NCBI GenBank assembly: GCA_013398295.1
Contig: VZSF01006722.1
Span: 1,117,367 to 1,181,366 of the forward strand
DNA from: Chionis minor
Lineage: Eukaryota; Chordata; Aves; Charadriiformes; Chionididae
DNA: 64,000 bases
Reading direction: 5' to 3'
In this document: piece after piece, positions 38,611 to 53,322 of the stretch
Numbering within the stretch: position 1 is the stretch's first letter
Layout of the letters: the number at the start of each line of letters is the position of its first letter
Notes under the pieces: model-generated
The model's input: only the letters and a program-made list of their open reading frames with translations
What the model was told of the DNA's origin: nothing
Databases searched by the model: none
Translations under genes and position numbers: made by a program

Positions 38611-41315
38611 AATTTTAAGTGGGAAAAATTCAGCACTTAGTTTAGAGGTTGCCAACTCCTTCTGAGTTCTGTAACGTGTGCCCTTGTCTAGAGATATCTA
38701 ACTTTGACTCCAACTTCTCCTGCTTATAGTGACAAAATGAAAATTAGATCAAAGAAGCTGAAGTTCAGCATTGTTGCTGTTGACACTTTCTTTATGAATC
38801 CTTTTTCTCACCATTTTCATCTAAGATACTTCTTTTAGCTATTCTCAGTGTTTTCATGAAAACATTTCACTTTTATGTATCTGACATATATTGTGCTTTA
38901 GAGGTTCTTGGATATGAAAAGACAAAAATTTTACTTTAACCCATTGTATGAAACAAAATATTTTAAGTTATGAAACATCTCACAAAATGGGTTTTCCATT
39001 TTTTTCGTACTTTGGAACTAACTCTTGAACAAAGAACTATCTGCTATTCCCCATGTTTCTCTGGAAACAAGAAGAACAAAGTATTGCACACACATTCAAG
39101 GACTTAAATCCTACATTCACACATCCTAACACCACCACGTTCAGAATGACTTAACAGTCAACTACTACTTGTGTCATATCTGTATAGTAAGAATCACAGA
39201 AATAAGAAAAGTAGTGATTATTCCATTATTACTAGAAGTGGTGGTAGCAGTGTGTGTATACTGTCTTGGAGAATACCAAGATAATATCTATGCCACAAAA
39301 AGTATGCAATCTAAATTAGAGAGACAATATAATGAGAAATTCATACAGCCTTTGAATAGCACATTTGCACATAAATGAATTGAAAATAACACACATTCCA
39401 TATAAACATTTCTTCCTCTTTTTTGCTTCACTTCTCTAAATTGACACATCTTACCACACTGCAGCACGACTGCTAAATTTGCAAAGATATTAACACCAAG
39501 AAATTCTACCTAGGTGTTTATTTCTGCTTGTAGCATGCATTTGGGAACTGTGAGAAAATTATGAGGCTGGGCTAGATTAAGATTTCTCTGAAGCCCAAAC
39601 ATTTAATATATAGTTTTATCTGCAAGTGGTTAAAAAATCAGATGCTCTTGTCTTTTGCATTTTACGTCAAGCAGCTAAATACTTCTTTGGTTTTCTACTT
39701 CAATGCAGAAAACTTGTATAGGTAATAATAACCCTGGATATTCCTTACTGCTTACTCTACCTTCCGTACGTGTGCTAATCCAGTACTTACTGATTTGATA
39801 CTAGTAACAGGTGCTACTTACAGTATGACAACTGGTGGATAAATCACTATTACCATAGCGGTACATTATGACTCAGTCCAAGGTTTTTGTGTTCACTGCG
39901 CAAAGTAAATAATGTTTATTGCTGAAAAACTACCAACCTCAAGCCAAGCATGCTGTATTATTGCATATTTTATTATAACTTGTGATACTAGAATACACTC
40001 AGCGTGTTCATCTGCACACTGGCTTTCTGAGGGAGGAGATGGGGGAGACTCATCTCTCTGCCAAAATGAACTGTAAGAGAGTCAATACAGCTCAGTCCAT
40101 AATAAAAGACTGTGCTGTGCTATCCGCAGTTCAAGTAATTTCTTGTATTCTACTGCATTCAGTATTTAGCCTTAACATTGAACAAGTTACTTCTCTCTCT
40201 CACTAAGGTTAGCCCCTTTCTAAACCACTTTCTAAGAGACCTGGCAAAACCAATACTACTGTTCCCATTGCTCTGTGCAATCAGAACCAAGCAGTTTTTG
40301 AAGAGAAACACTGTACGTGCAATCATCAAGTTTGTTTTCTGTGAAGTAGGCTGCATGGGGGAAGCTTCTCAGGATGATTTCTCTAAGCAACACCCAATGC
40401 TACAGTGATGATGGCTACTTCTGTCGGCCGGAGTCTGCCCAAGTAAAACAAAGTAAGCAGGTTTCACTAGGAACAACTTCTATTTTGCACCTATTCATAT
40501 CATATTTCCTATAAAGTTTATATGCACACTTGCTGGGTGAAAATCCTCATTAGGTCCTGTCTCCAGAGGCAGGGAAAATTTAGCAGAAAGAACGAAGTAT
40601 ACATGGACCAAATGGTGGAACCACGTCAAGAATGAAGACGTCCTTTAACATCAGCTCTATCAGGTCTACTAAGCAAGATCCTGTCATGGTACTGATCTTT
40701 CACCTATGTGGAGGATTTTTTTCGCTTTAAAACAGATATGGGCATTATAGACCTCTGCATGCGAGCTGATCCTCCTGAGGTTCATCTATAATCAATTAAG
40801 AGACAAAAGAGCAGACTTCTGACTTGGGACTTATAACTTTAGGACAAGATGAAACATGAATTGAAAATGCCTATTTCTTTCTGTTAACTGTGAGAGGTGA
40901 CCAGGTGATGAAGTGGGATGCAAGCTTCTACCTTCAGCTTCTGGTGACTAAATTCAGTCTCTTGAGCCTGAAGATTAGAATTGCTACTCATAGAGGTGCT
41001 TACCGAAATGGAGTGAGATTCGATCTTTTCTAATCTTTCTGGCTGTCAATACTATAACGACAGCAATATATTTAATATAATATACCGATCATGTTAAAAA
41101 TAGGTAGAAAACAAAAAAAGGACAATTAAATTATAAAATCAGCTAAGAAGGTAGGTGATAGCACTTTACACATGGAAGTTAGTGATTCTGATTAAGAAAA
41201 TATGTTGGCTGCTTGCTGATAACATGGCAGGACTTGATGTCATTGATTTATATCAATGCAAAGGGCACCTTATGCTGCCAGTATGAAAATGAACATTGAT
41301 CTTATACATTAAATT

Positions 41316-41380
41316 ATGTGTTTGTGTGTGTACGTGTGCGTCTGTGTGTTGGTGAGAGAGTGTGTATGTATGTGTATCGG
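41316..41380. repeat. Degenerate TG-rich microsatellite
   Basis: Interrupted TG/TGTA repeats such as GTGTGTGTACGTGTGCGTCTGTGTG, then GTGTGTATGTATGTGTAT. On the transcribed RBMS3 strand this reads as CA-rich RNA. Confidence 0.8.
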
Positions 41381-42862
41381 CTCTCTCTAATATCAAGTGA
41401 AGCCACTTATGCACAAGGACAATCTCTTCTTTGTTTGGGTTATGCTACTGTTAGATTAATTTATCCTTTAGCTTAACAGGTCTTATTTCTGACATGGAGA
41501 TGGAGAAATGTGAATGAGAGTTCAGGGTGAAGGATTATATTATAAAGAGTTTGATTAAGACTTCAGTGTCTCTCTGACTTTTTTGCAGAAACTGTCCTCA
41601 CCACACGGATGGGTGAAAGGCAATCATAATGACAGAAATCACCATCGCCCAATTTTCTCTTGCCTACAGAAGACATTCATATTTGATCCACATCCCAGGC
41701 CCAGTTCTTATCTTCTTTAGAATAGTCAGTCCCTTACTTCTCTTAGCCATTCACTTATTCTTGTATCACATCAGTCCAGCACAGCAGATGCTTTCATTAA
41801 AAATGCTGAGAAATAGAGATGACTGCTGGTCTGGCCTGGAATATGGAAAGCAACTCAATTTAAAATCAAAATGAACGTAAATGTCTCTGGATATGGCACT
41901 GCTGAAAGAAGCACTGCTGAAGCTCTCTCAATTTACTCCACCAAGAACTTTCAGGTCAATATATATTACTGTACTTTTGGTAGGTCTGCAAAGCAAGTTA
42001 TATTTGTTTCTCCTAGAAGCGATTTATGTTTAATTTCCAAAGGTGTAGGCGTGCAAAGAATGTTTAGGTTGACTCAATCATGGCAAACCAACATATACAG
42101 GCATTAAAAGAGGCCAACAGCCTATATACAGTCCATTTAGAGAAGTAGCCACTTGGTAGTGTTAAGGTGGGATAAAAAAAAATAAATTTACAACTTCCAA
42201 ACAGATTTTTAGACCCACCAGGCCTGATCCTGGTGTCTAATCAACACAACCAATTACATTCAGGATAAGAGCTGAGAGAGGAATGAAAGTGAAGAAATCT
42301 CTTTGAAAGCTGTCTTCACCTGTTCCTGATCCTTCTTTGAATTAAAATGGATGCTGGACAGGAAGTTGCAGCAAGAATTTCAGCTGCCATGGGAAAAGGT
42401 TGTGAGCCAACAGCTCTCCCCTATGAAGGATAGGGATTTTTTCCTACTTCTACAAAATTTGAACTAGGGGAGACAGCAGTGCCTATTTGGACTCTTCTGT
42501 CACGATGGGGATCTCTGGCATCCATCTGTCAGAAGTGGTGAGGGGAAAGAGTAACTGTAGGAGTAGAAAGAGGTGCTTAACCACTACAACAGTAGGGCCA
42601 CTTGGGAAAGGGGTAAGCCGGCTTTTTTGAAGTTTAACTTGGGATGCTTTTTATAAGAGGAGTAGTCCACCTTCACTGTCAACAAGAGAACCTCAAATGT
42701 ACTTATCTTATTCTGGGTTACCACATTTTCATGCAGCTGCCTTTCACAGCATTGGCCATTGATCCCCCTGGTAGTTCACCCCTGGTAGCACAACAGGCAG
42801 CAAGGTGTTAATAGGGAAAAGTGGCAGGTTTCTAAGTGGTCTACTTCTGTTTCTTCAATCTC

Positions 42863-42880
42863 TTTTTTTTTTTTTTTTTT
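42863..42880. repeat. T18 mononucleotide run
   Basis: Eighteen consecutive T on the plus strand; no adjacent target-site duplication was noticed. Confidence 0.95.
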
Positions 42881-44246
42881 GATGAAAGAGCTAAAAATCC
42901 TATTAAAATAATTTGGCTGTCTTTCACTCCCTTTTTACTAATCAGACTGGCTAGCAAGTGACTTCTTGGTAGCTGAGAAATACCTGTCTTCCAGGCTTTA
43001 CTCATACCACCAATTAACACAGCAGGAAATATAAATATTTTTACCATGCAAGTGATCATTGCACAGCAACCACAGTCTTTGTTGATCAGGGTGAATAATG
43101 ACTCCCAATACCTGTGCAAGTTTTTACTTTACAGCACTGGAAAAGTGAATAGGAGAAACGTATTTTTAACTTTTTTCAAGAAAGAACAGCTAAATTCTTA
43201 ATGGGGAAAAAAAATTCCCCGAACCGTATTTGTCAGAATGTGAAAATGTATGTGAGATGTAATGTCTATTAGCTTCTATTTAGCGTCTTCCTCACACCAG
43301 GGAACTTTATAATAAGAAGCAGCTGAGGAGAAATCAATGTTGGCCTCCATGGATGTTCTGTATTCACAGGGATAGCTCCTCTGATTGATTTGTTGGCAAC
43401 ACGCGATAAAAACAATTCAAATTTTTTAAAAAGAGCCTAATGAGAGCTAAATTCTAAGAGAGAGAAGAGTGGAGACTAACACCAAAACAAGTAAGAGATC
43501 CCTAACAGCTCCTCTGACCTTATTTTATTAATATTTTGTGTACATGGACAAGGACAATGGAAAGAGAATAGCTTCTCCCCTAAATTTGAACCCCAAGGTA
43601 AAATAATTAGGTCAAAACACTTCAGGCATTGCAGAGTATGAGAGGAACTATGTGGTTAAAGTAATAGCAAAGCACTGTTTATTCTTCTCCAGCTTACAAA
43701 CTAGACAGACCTGTTCTTATTTCTTTATGCTTATAATAATGTCTCCCCACTTGCACTGCTGCAAAGCTAATCCTCCAAGCTTCCACACAGCACTATTGGG
43801 ACAGTGCAAGTGCAGGCTGCAGCTGCAAGTCAATCCAGCAGCTGATACTACCTTCAGAATATAGTCCCTCCCAAAAAGAAATACTTCTCATAACTATTAA
43901 AACACATACAGAATGCCCCTTTCCTCTTCCACATAGAATTGTATATGCTGTACTAGATACATGTTTGCTTCATAGCCACAGATACCTATTTCAGCGACTG
44001 TTAAACAGGGAGCCTACTCCTGAAGGCATCAGAGGGGGACCTGGAGCTTTCACAGAGGTATGGATGAATGAAGCTTGAAAATGGTCTGAAACATAAATTA
44101 CACTGTACATAAATTCAGCTCAGTGCCACTCTCCATGAAAAAAAAGCTAACTACATGTTCTTGGTGGGCAATCTTCTGGTGCATATTTTCTTTCCAATCG
44201 GTGCTGTGCATCTCTTATCTGCACCACAGGTCTCTGCTGTATATCC

Positions 44247-44292
44247 TGACAGTGCCTAGTACACAGAAATCCTGTTGAGATCAATGAAACTT
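44247..44292 (+). repeat. Possible ancient LINE tail fragment
   Basis: CTGACAGTGCCTAGTACACA followed by GAAATCCTGTTGAGATCAATG resembles a sauropsid LINE-tail phrase, ACAGCGCCTAGCACAATGGG followed by GTCCTG. The match is short and degraded. Confidence 0.2.
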
Positions 44293-46785
44293 CTATGCAT
44301 AGAAGGGGCAGGGAATGAGCAACAGAGACCCCCGGGGTAGATAAGTCTTAAAAATCAAGTTCAAGGAAGGTGAGTTTGCCCTGTGTGACTGGTAGAAGTT
44401 TTGTTTCACTGAGAGCCAAAGGCAGGTCTGGGGTTTTACTTGTCATTGCTTTTTAAAGGAACACTGAAGCAATTGTATTTAGAGGCAGATCATGCAGTTC
44501 TCTACACTGTCCAACAAAGAGCAGTACCTATTGTCATCCAGCACAGACACAGAGTCAGCATATAGATGCACTGAGGTGTAAAAATTCCAAATCGAGTGTG
44601 AGTCTTGAGCCTAATGTATAGCTGTGCACTTAGTCTGAAGTGCTTTTGGCAGAAAAGAATCAAGACACAACACTTAGGCTTAACAGCAGAGTACTTACTC
44701 TTGTCTTTTGTCTCCTGGTGGTGGTGAAGTGGCAGAACAGAGCTGGTTATAATGCAAAGTGCTTTCGTCCACAAAGGATTATGCCCCTCTCTCTTCCTCA
44801 TGACTTCCATTTGTGTACTCTCCAGGATCAAGTATACTTTCCCAATATATGACAGAATTATCAGGGAAACCAAGCTCTTGTAAGGGTTCATACCTTATCA
44901 TCACTGAGCCCATCCTCGTATTTCATACAGAGTTCCTTGGATCACAGCTGCTATAAAACACAGCAAACTCTGAAGGACACCAAGATTAGGCCATTGGCTG
45001 ACAACACCACCAGAACACAGAGTAGAAAGTTTGTTTTTAAAGATTATCTGTTTCTGTGATTCACTTTGCCTCAAAGCTTTATAGTTAGATAAATGCTTTT
45101 TCTTCTTCATCTGAGTTAGTACATTCCAGTGTAACATCACAGTCTCTGCAGCTCATCCCCTGTAACTCACCACTATAATCAAAATGTTAAAGTGAATGAC
45201 CCAGAAAGCATGCAATCACTCAGCATCGACACAAAACTACCTCTGTCAGGCCACATGGGCTTACAAGGTACAAAAGAGCTTTTTGCTGTGAAGGACAGAT
45301 ATTCCAGTAAATACAAGCTGCTAAATATCCACCTACAAAAGTTAAAGCTCTTCACCACACAGTTCCGATCATACAAGTATTCCCAAACTAAAAAATAACA
45401 CGCTCTTGTATTTTATGTTCTGCAGAATCCTTAGAATCCTTCCGCATATTGTTAGTCCATTCCACTGGAAAGCACATCCACTCAGCTCTATTTTTTCCTT
45501 AATTTTATGATTTACACCATCCCTTACATTTTTAAGTTATTAAAAAAATGTGTTTTGGGGTTTTTTTTTTGTTTTTTTTTCAAGTAATCCTCTCCCTCCA
45601 AAACAAAGAACCACTGCCTATCCACTACAGGGCCTTCTCTGTATCCTGTTTAGTTTCATTATAGGGCACCCGTTTGCAACTGTTTCAGCAGTCCACTAAA
45701 TCCTACCAGTAATCACATGTTACTGGCAAACTGCTGAAACATAGAAAACATATCAACAAAAATGCAAATAAAAGCATTTATACAGGTGGAGACTTTCAAG
45801 AGCATATTTAGCTGAGCGTCAAGCTCCTGCTATAATCCTATGCCATCCATGTTACTTGTGCAGCAACCAGAACTTTGTCATTTGAGCATATAATGCATGA
45901 AACATGGAAACCTGGAACCCACAGCAGGGGATGGCAGAGGCCACTTAGTTGTGTCATGATCTGGAGTATTAAGAAATATTTCAGGAAATACTTCCAAGCT
46001 TCAAATCCTTTGTCTATCATTTGCATAGCAAAACGCATTATTGTGTGCAGAGCAGAGACAGCTTTCCTCACTCATGGATGCCCACCTTGACTGCTGTATA
46101 CCTATGAGCAGTTACGGAGGAGACAAGACGCGGTTTTATCTCCCGTAAGTGTGAACTTCCCATTCTGCACAGAGAGTGTGGAGTCATTAGTCTTAATGAT
46201 TCAGTCAGCTCACCTGAGGATACATCTGGTCATGACTGCTAGGCAAACCTTGGAAGGTCAATTCCCAACTTTGGCAGTGCAATTTATTTACATATAGATG
46301 ATGAAAAATCATCTCAAAAATGTAATACAGAACAATAAATCATGTATCCAGATATAGCTGTCTGCCATGAATAAAAACCCCCCAGTAAAAATCAGTAAAA
46401 TACATTTTAAACAGAAACATTCCTAAAAGAATAGGACCCAACCACTTCAACTAAAATCAGTTCTTACTAAGACTTATACTCTATTTTCAGGGCCAGTCAG
46501 TAGGGATTAGGTGGATTACAACCATTTGTTCTGGTCTTAAAATTATGGCCCAGGTTTAGAAACCTGGAGATCTGGGTGTGTTTCTGTCTGGGCCTCAGAG
46601 GGTCACGCTGGGAGGTTTTCACATTGACTACACAGCCACTGCCTTTGCAATTCAGTGGGCAACACGTAGGGGCTTCAGTTCCCCATTCATTTCACAGAGA
46701 GAACAGTCTTTGGAAGGCCAAGTCAACTCATCCGAGCAGGACGTCAAGTTCAAAAGCTATCAAGCACTCCTACCCATCACCTCAC

Positions 46786-46862
46786 TGTATCTATGCCTCA
46801 ATCTCTTTACTGGGGAAACTGGGAAATATATTTTCCTCATATAGGGGAACTGAAGTAAGCTA
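46786..46862 (+). repeat. Possible MIR/CORE-SINE-like 3' fragment
   Basis: The stretch CTATGCCTCAATCTCTTTAC, followed by GGGGAAACTGGGAAATATAT and TTTCCTCATATAGGGG, resembles the MIR-type sequence TGCCTCAGTTTCCCCATCTG...GGGGATAAT...CCTACCTCATAGGG. The similarity is by eye and diverged. Confidence 0.3.
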
Positions 46863-49134
46863 AAAAACCTGATACTCGGAAAACAGTACCCTGAGTACTG
46901 TTGACAGAAACCAGACTTTTTAACCTATTGAGAAGGCCTGACAGAGAAAAGAAGACAGCATCCCTATGCTGGTCCTGGACGTGAACAGCTTTGTACCCTC
47001 AGGCACAAGGAAAGAAAGGGGCAGCTGTGGTTGTCGTTTACCACTCTGTGGTACCATCAGTCACTGAATTCCCCCAAACCTCATCCCCAGTAATGGCCAG
47101 ATTTTCATACAGTTCCACCCCACAAGATAGCCGAGATGCAGACTAGGCTTCTAAAAGTGCTCTGTCCCTCTTAACACCCATGCTGACGTTTAAGGCCATA
47201 CACTTTCAGGATCTGAAATGTTGCATATTTATGTTTGTGCTCAGATGAAACGTGAACTCTGAACAAAACATACCCCCAAATCTTTAGTGAGCACAAAACA
47301 GCAGCTCAAACCACTAAAATCCACTTGCCACTGATTATAAAGGAAGAGGAAATCCTTTAAACTCATGTAAAATTTTCAACTTAAAAGCACTGACTTCTTT
47401 TACACCAGTTCCATAGATATATAAAACAATTTCTTTACATAGTATGAACAAGATCTTCAGGGATTTAGTGAAAGATGCATGTGTGCATTTTGTTTTGCTC
47501 TCTCTGCCAACCTTCCCCTCTAAACACATAACCAGGTTTAAAGGATGATTAAATAGGTAATGGAATGAGGCATAATGTGACATCTTACTGAAAGATAAGA
47601 GAGCAAACGCAAGTATTTAAACCTTTCTTCTAGCTTGTGATACATAAAGCAAGCACTGTTATGTAGAATAGTCTTCATGTTACTTTAAATATCCTGTACA
47701 TCTCCCACAAAGCTTTTGTGTAAAATCCTTCCCTGCTTATATAGAAATGAATCATATCACATTATAGCTGGCTATGCATTCTTCCCTGAGCACACTATGT
47801 TTTAAATTGCAAAATCCATTTTTATTTTCTTTTTCATTTGTCACCTCACCACTGGAAGGAAGGTTTCCTGGAGCGTGTTCCATAGCATGTCTGACAATAC
47901 CAAGTCTGCCTTCGATACGTTAGTATAAAAAATTGAGGATAAATGATTACATTTACATGAGGTCAATGAACAAGTACAGGAGACAGAAAGCCTACACAAT
48001 CCACTGTATCTTCTGCTACAAACCTCTGAGGCTTCTTGATGAGAATAAAGATATAACAAATAAGCAGTTAGGAGGGAAATAATTCACTTCTAGCACTCTG
48101 ATAATTTTACGATAATTCAATAAATATTTGGATAAATAATCCTGATATGAATATGTCTTCTTTCTTATCTGACATCTCACAATACAGCAACATGCTGCAC
48201 AATGTTAGCCTCTCCTTGCCCTTACTGTAAAGTCAGTCACTTGGAGACGAGGCACTGATGGATTTTATCTCTGAGGCATTCTCCTCTTTTATTCTGAATT
48301 ACTACATCACCCCAATCAATGTACACATTCACAACATGCTAAGGCAATAAAGCTTTAAAACTAGTGCAAGCATAGTATAATGCTTTATGTCATGCATGTG
48401 TGCTTGGAAAAAAAGAGGAAAAAAGAAGAAAATACTTGTTAAATATGTATAAAGCAGAAAGGCTGAGCATCCTTTTCAGGGCTAAAACACTCTTCAGGTT
48501 ACTAAGAGAGAATCTGTAAATATTTAACATTGCTACAAGCAGAGGGATTAACAGAGTAGAGCTTTTTGATCAATACTTGCAGCATCATATATTACTTCCA
48601 ATGGGCATGAACAGCAAAATGCTATTTATTGACTAAAGTATGCTACATATCACTGAAGTTTAATATGAGGGGACATGAAATTTTCTCTTGATCAGGAGTA
48701 AGCCACTGACCTGACCGTAGCCTAATCAACCATTTCTTGCACTCCAGTAGCATTTGGTAGTTCCCAGCCTCATTTCTCTGGGAGCTTTCCAAATCATAGA
48801 CAAATCCAGTCTCTGACATCAAGAGATTAAAGTATTAGATAATTTAAGATTAAAGTAAATAAAGGTGGTGCTACAGCACAAGTGGGAGTATAAGCAGTGA
48901 GACGGTAAAAAGCACAAAATCACTTGGATTCATAGACCAATTAGGTGTTCAATTAGCAGTTATGAATAAGAAATGTTTTATTTTTATAACTTTTAAAAAT
49001 AGTAAGAAGGAGTTTTGGTAGTTTTTGTCCATATTACATTTTATGCAGTGCCATGCAAGACAAAAAGGAACAGCAAAGGGGAACATGGCAGCCAGAAAAA
49101 AGTTAGTGCCTGTTGCTGCAAACTAGAAACCACA

Positions 49135-49170
49135 CGATCAGACCAATGGCCAGTCTGCCCCAGACAGTGC
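49135..49170 (+). repeat. Possible ancient CR1/L3-like fragment
   Basis: GATCAGACCAATGGCCAGTC followed by TGCCCCAGACAGTGC resembles a repeat common in turtles, crocodilians and birds that reads GGGTCAGACCAATGGTCCATCTAGCCCAGTATCCTG. Only about 35 bases match, so the call is tentative. Confidence 0.3.
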
Positions 49171-52100
49171 TTTGTATTCGATTCATAAAAAGGAAGTTCA
49201 AGAAAGCAAACTGTAGACATCTGTGAAATAAACGGCCTGTAAGAAAACATTATTTGCCTTGTCATTCTGAGTTTCTTAAGATATATTGCAGGATTCTCAC
49301 TCATTAATCTCACTGGAATACACATGAAATTACCTGGCACTACTTGGGAAAAATCAGCTTGTGAACCTAGCTCTGCTCTTTTAAATTTCCCATTCTTCTG
49401 GTAGCTGAAGTGCCTTGAAACAAGCGGTAAGGTTCCCACCCTTCATGCAAAACCCTGCTGCACATTTGACTGCAAAGGAAAAGCACAAACAAGGAATTTC
49501 GCATCAGTCCTTCCTACTGCTAAGACCTTTCAGAGATAAATTGTTGCAGTCCACCGCTCAAAAAGTCTGCTCCCAATCGCCATCCTTTCTGTTGTTGTAG
49601 CATGTAATGTTTGTTATATTTGCATAAAAGCTTGGACTACACAACACACGAGATAAAACCCCATAATAACACAAACGCATTACTATAAATCCAGCAACAT
49701 ACACCTGTACAGGGGCAACATGCACAACAGATTTAGAGTTAAGAGATTTAGAATCTCTTTTTCTCTCAACATTGAACATGGATGAATTCATCCCACAACA
49801 ATCTGCACCTGAAACCTGTGCTTACCTGCTACTGAGGAGACCAAACTCTTACCAATATGTGAGGGAAGGACTTACAGCGCACATGAGCTCAGCAGGCTTC
49901 AGACCCACAACCTCTCAAGGCTGAGCTTGTTTCACAAAGTTCATAACCTATATTCGACAGGGCTGAGCACTGCTGAATCCAAACCTATTCTGCTTATTTG
50001 CAACTAGGTAATCTGAATAAAATGAAATAACTTTTGCTCAGAAGGGAACTCTCTCAATTTTCTCTTCACAGCTGCATTTTCTGTTACTCAATTTTAAGGA
50101 AGCCAAAGTGACTGAACGCACCTGACCTAATCTTTTTAAAGGGCTTATATATGACTTTCAATCTCTTCCTCGCTGACGGATGTTGTACCGTATCCAGGAA
50201 GCAAAGGGGAGCTTCCCATGTAAACTCTGAATAAACTTTTCCAGAACGTGTATTTCAACTCTCATTTCTAAGAAGGAAAAAGGTTAGTCAACTACACAAT
50301 TGCCAGGTATTTCACTTTTTCATCTCATATACCTCTCACGAGGTTTCTAAGCAAAACCTGTCAAAAGCTAAATGTGACAGACCAAAGAAACGAGCTAGAC
50401 ATAACCATATACAACCCTACATAAAGACACAACCTTACATAAAAGATCATTTATTCCTCAAGAATTACGCTTGAAGACAATTCCTTAGTTTACCTTTTTC
50501 TATTTTTTTCATTTCAAATATGGACTTCCTTTTCCTCTCAAAAGTACTTTGAGTTTTCTTCTGCAGTTACAAGCTTCTCTTACGATTCATCAAGAGTTAT
50601 GATAACACTTAATGGTTGCTGTTAACAATCTGATCCCCCTTTACCACTACTTTAATCAGAAATCACACATAGTCCTAAACATCTATGAGGTATTTCAGAG
50701 AACCAATTTCAGAATTTCAGCAGTCATTGAAATAAGAAGTCACTGACTTTAAAAGGTTGCCACTTCAAGCTACCAGACTGACTTGTTTTATACAGCTCCT
50801 TAAAGAAATTCAAACAACTCCCCAGTGCTAAAATAAATGAAACCAAACCAAACACTGCAATCATAGAAAGCAGATAGAGGAAAAGAAACCACAAAACCAG
50901 ATTAAATTTAAAAATCAAACCCTTTTCCAGCACTGTAGCCAGCCTGCAAGAACTCTTTTAGAGCATCTGAACAAATGATGGATATTCTCTCGGCTGATAA
51001 CAGGATTGATGCCCAGAACACATTGTGTATATAAATTACGTGAAGTGAGTAAAAGAGGATGAAGAGAAGAGGATGTATGCACTTCAAGAGAAACAAAGAC
51101 ATCGAGAATAAGAGAAAATATCCTGGAGGAAATTTCTAATGGCACTGAAGAAATGACTCATACTTAGAGAGACTGCGAGAGACATTGCATGCTGAGGTAG
51201 GTGACTAAAGGCAGCCCATAGGTATGCAGTCAATCCATAAAAAAATGAAGGAAATAAAGAGAAACAGGCATGTTAATGAACCTCCATGCCATAAAACCCT
51301 TTCCCACCTTTTCTCCTTTTTAATGCAAACTGTATACGTAAATGTGTGTACAGAATTTTAATGAGATGTACACTTTAAATGTATTAAAATGAATTATGCA
51401 GGAAAGCAGCAGGAGAGCAACAGATGTACAGATTCAAGGGTGACATGCTTAGTTTCACTTGATGAATGTTTGTTTTGTTGTTTTGAAAAATTAATGTAAT
51501 GAAATATTTAAAGTGAACAAGAAACTTTAAAATTGACTTGGGGGATAGATTAGTTTCTACAAGGACGTGTTTTTATTAAAGAAAATATGCTGCTGGCATC
51601 TGAATCAGGACTCTACGAATAACCATTATATTACTTTCAACATTTCAGGAATGTCTTACAGACATTGCGTTTTCAAAGCATGGTATAACACCTCTTGTGG
51701 ACTGTGAGGCCAGAGAACAAAGTCTTCACAGCAAACTTAAAAGGACGGTGTTTCTAATTAAAAAGGTGGTGATACGGTAATCTTCAAAAACTTTTGAAGG
51801 CTGACAGAAGACCAAGGCTGGACCACTGATTTTACCTGTACCAAATACAGACCATAATAATTCTAGAAACAGCATTAATGTTTCATCATCTTCCTTTCAG
51901 GTACTTAACTAAGTGAAGGAACTAGAAAATTGAGTCCCTCCATCTCATATTTCTGTTCCTAAAAGTGTCTATTTTCGTATCTAGAGGATGAGTTTCTGAA
52001 GTTTCTTTTAAGCAGCAGAACTTATGGGTAGTCTTTACCTTTGAAAACTACATCCCAGGTATTTAAATTTAGGCATTTAAGCCAAAAAGACATCTGAAAA

Positions 52101-52554
52101 CCAAATAAGAGATTCTCTGTCTAGGTTCTTCAGCTTTCGTTGGCAAGAGTTGTGAGGGAGTCACTTATATATGCTTGATTCTCCTTCTGCAGCCTGTACA
52201 GCATATACAGAAAAAGTAAGCACTAAGCCTCCAATTCCCCAGACTGAGGTCAAATCCCACAATTGTAAATAATAGTGAGGTTGTAATGCCCAATGGAAAG
52301 TGATTGTGAATGAAGCAACAAACAGGAATTATTAGCTTTGCCCACAGTGCCTCAGGGAATCAGAAAATTCTTATTATTTTCAGAGTAAGAATGTTTTTGA
52401 GAATAACCAGCCTTTCCTCCATGAGAAAATTGTTCATGAAGCAAGTAAAGAACAGAGGAGGTTACGATGACATAACTTGCATGCCGAGCCTTTGAAATGA
52501 TAGCCTCGTGGGAAGGAACATGAATCAGAAGGATTCTTTGATTTTTTCCTTTTT

Positions 52555-52579
52555 AAAAAAAAAAAAAAACAAAAAAAAA
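52555..52579. repeat. A-rich run
   Basis: A15, one C, then A9 on the plus strand; simple low-complexity sequence. Confidence 0.95.
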
Positions 52580-53300
52580 CCACAAAAACCTCACATTGTC
52601 CAGTACTATGCTCTTTACCATTTAGAATGGCTGGTAGCCAAGAAATGCAAACTAACCACGTACAAACGATACAGCTGCAAGGTTGCTTTGCAAAAACAAA
52701 AAAACTTTTTGTGGACTAATAATGTTCCCTGACTCTAATCCATCTATGAACAGATCACTACTGATAACAGCAGCTGCAATGAAAAACCTTCTGGGTAAAA
52801 CCATCTAAATCGCATAATATGTGGAAATTGTATTATTTTTATAATAATTTAACCTCAAGCCTTATCTGTGTATCTGATAGACATCCTCCCTCCCCCCAGC
52901 ATCTTGAGCCCTATATACAGGATACACAAACAGAACACATTTTCATGGTGGACTTTTACCAAAGTATATTTTAGTTTCATGAAAATTCAATTAAACAACA
53001 GAGTGCAATTATCTGTTTACTGGCAAACAGGCAGTCCACATTAGTTCAGCTCTGCTTTGCTGAACTGTGTTCAACTGCTCAAAGCATTCAAATGTTTCAT
53101 TATGAGATTTCATCAGACACCCTTGGCTCCAGCACCATGGCACAGAAAATGGGATGCGCAATGCCCACTGCTCTCCACATTTTAGCTGCTGCTTTTCAAA
53201 AGCTGCCCGTGCTCTCTACAGAAATTGTTTACAAGTATATCAAAGGTTAGGACAGCTTCATGTATATATGGTTCGCATTATCCGTATCTTATCTAGGCTG

Positions 53301-53322
53301 CTCCCTCCCTCCCTCCCTCCCT
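53301..53322. repeat. (CCCT)n microsatellite
   Basis: About five CCCT units on the plus strand, bounded by GCTG and TTAT. Confidence 0.9.

Larger units (their letters stand above)
29216..41310. other. Intronic stretch without recognised genes
   Basis: Unique-looking intron sequence. It includes a 13-C run near 30.79 kb, a small direct duplication at 32.94-32.98 kb (ATACAGAACATCAG twice, 22 bp apart), an ACA repeat near 37.93 kb and a 20-bp-period minisatellite at 38.53-38.61 kb. Reading frames reach about 120 codons (for example 33274-33636, plus strand) but look like chance. Confidence 0.7.

Noticed and set aside
49041..49439. 132-codon minus-strand frame
   Set aside because: It overlaps a probable ancient repeat fragment and shows no protein family features.
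52555..52579. Poly-A run as the tail of a processed pseudogene
   Set aside because: The upstream sequence shows no recognised transcript and no target-site duplication was seen.
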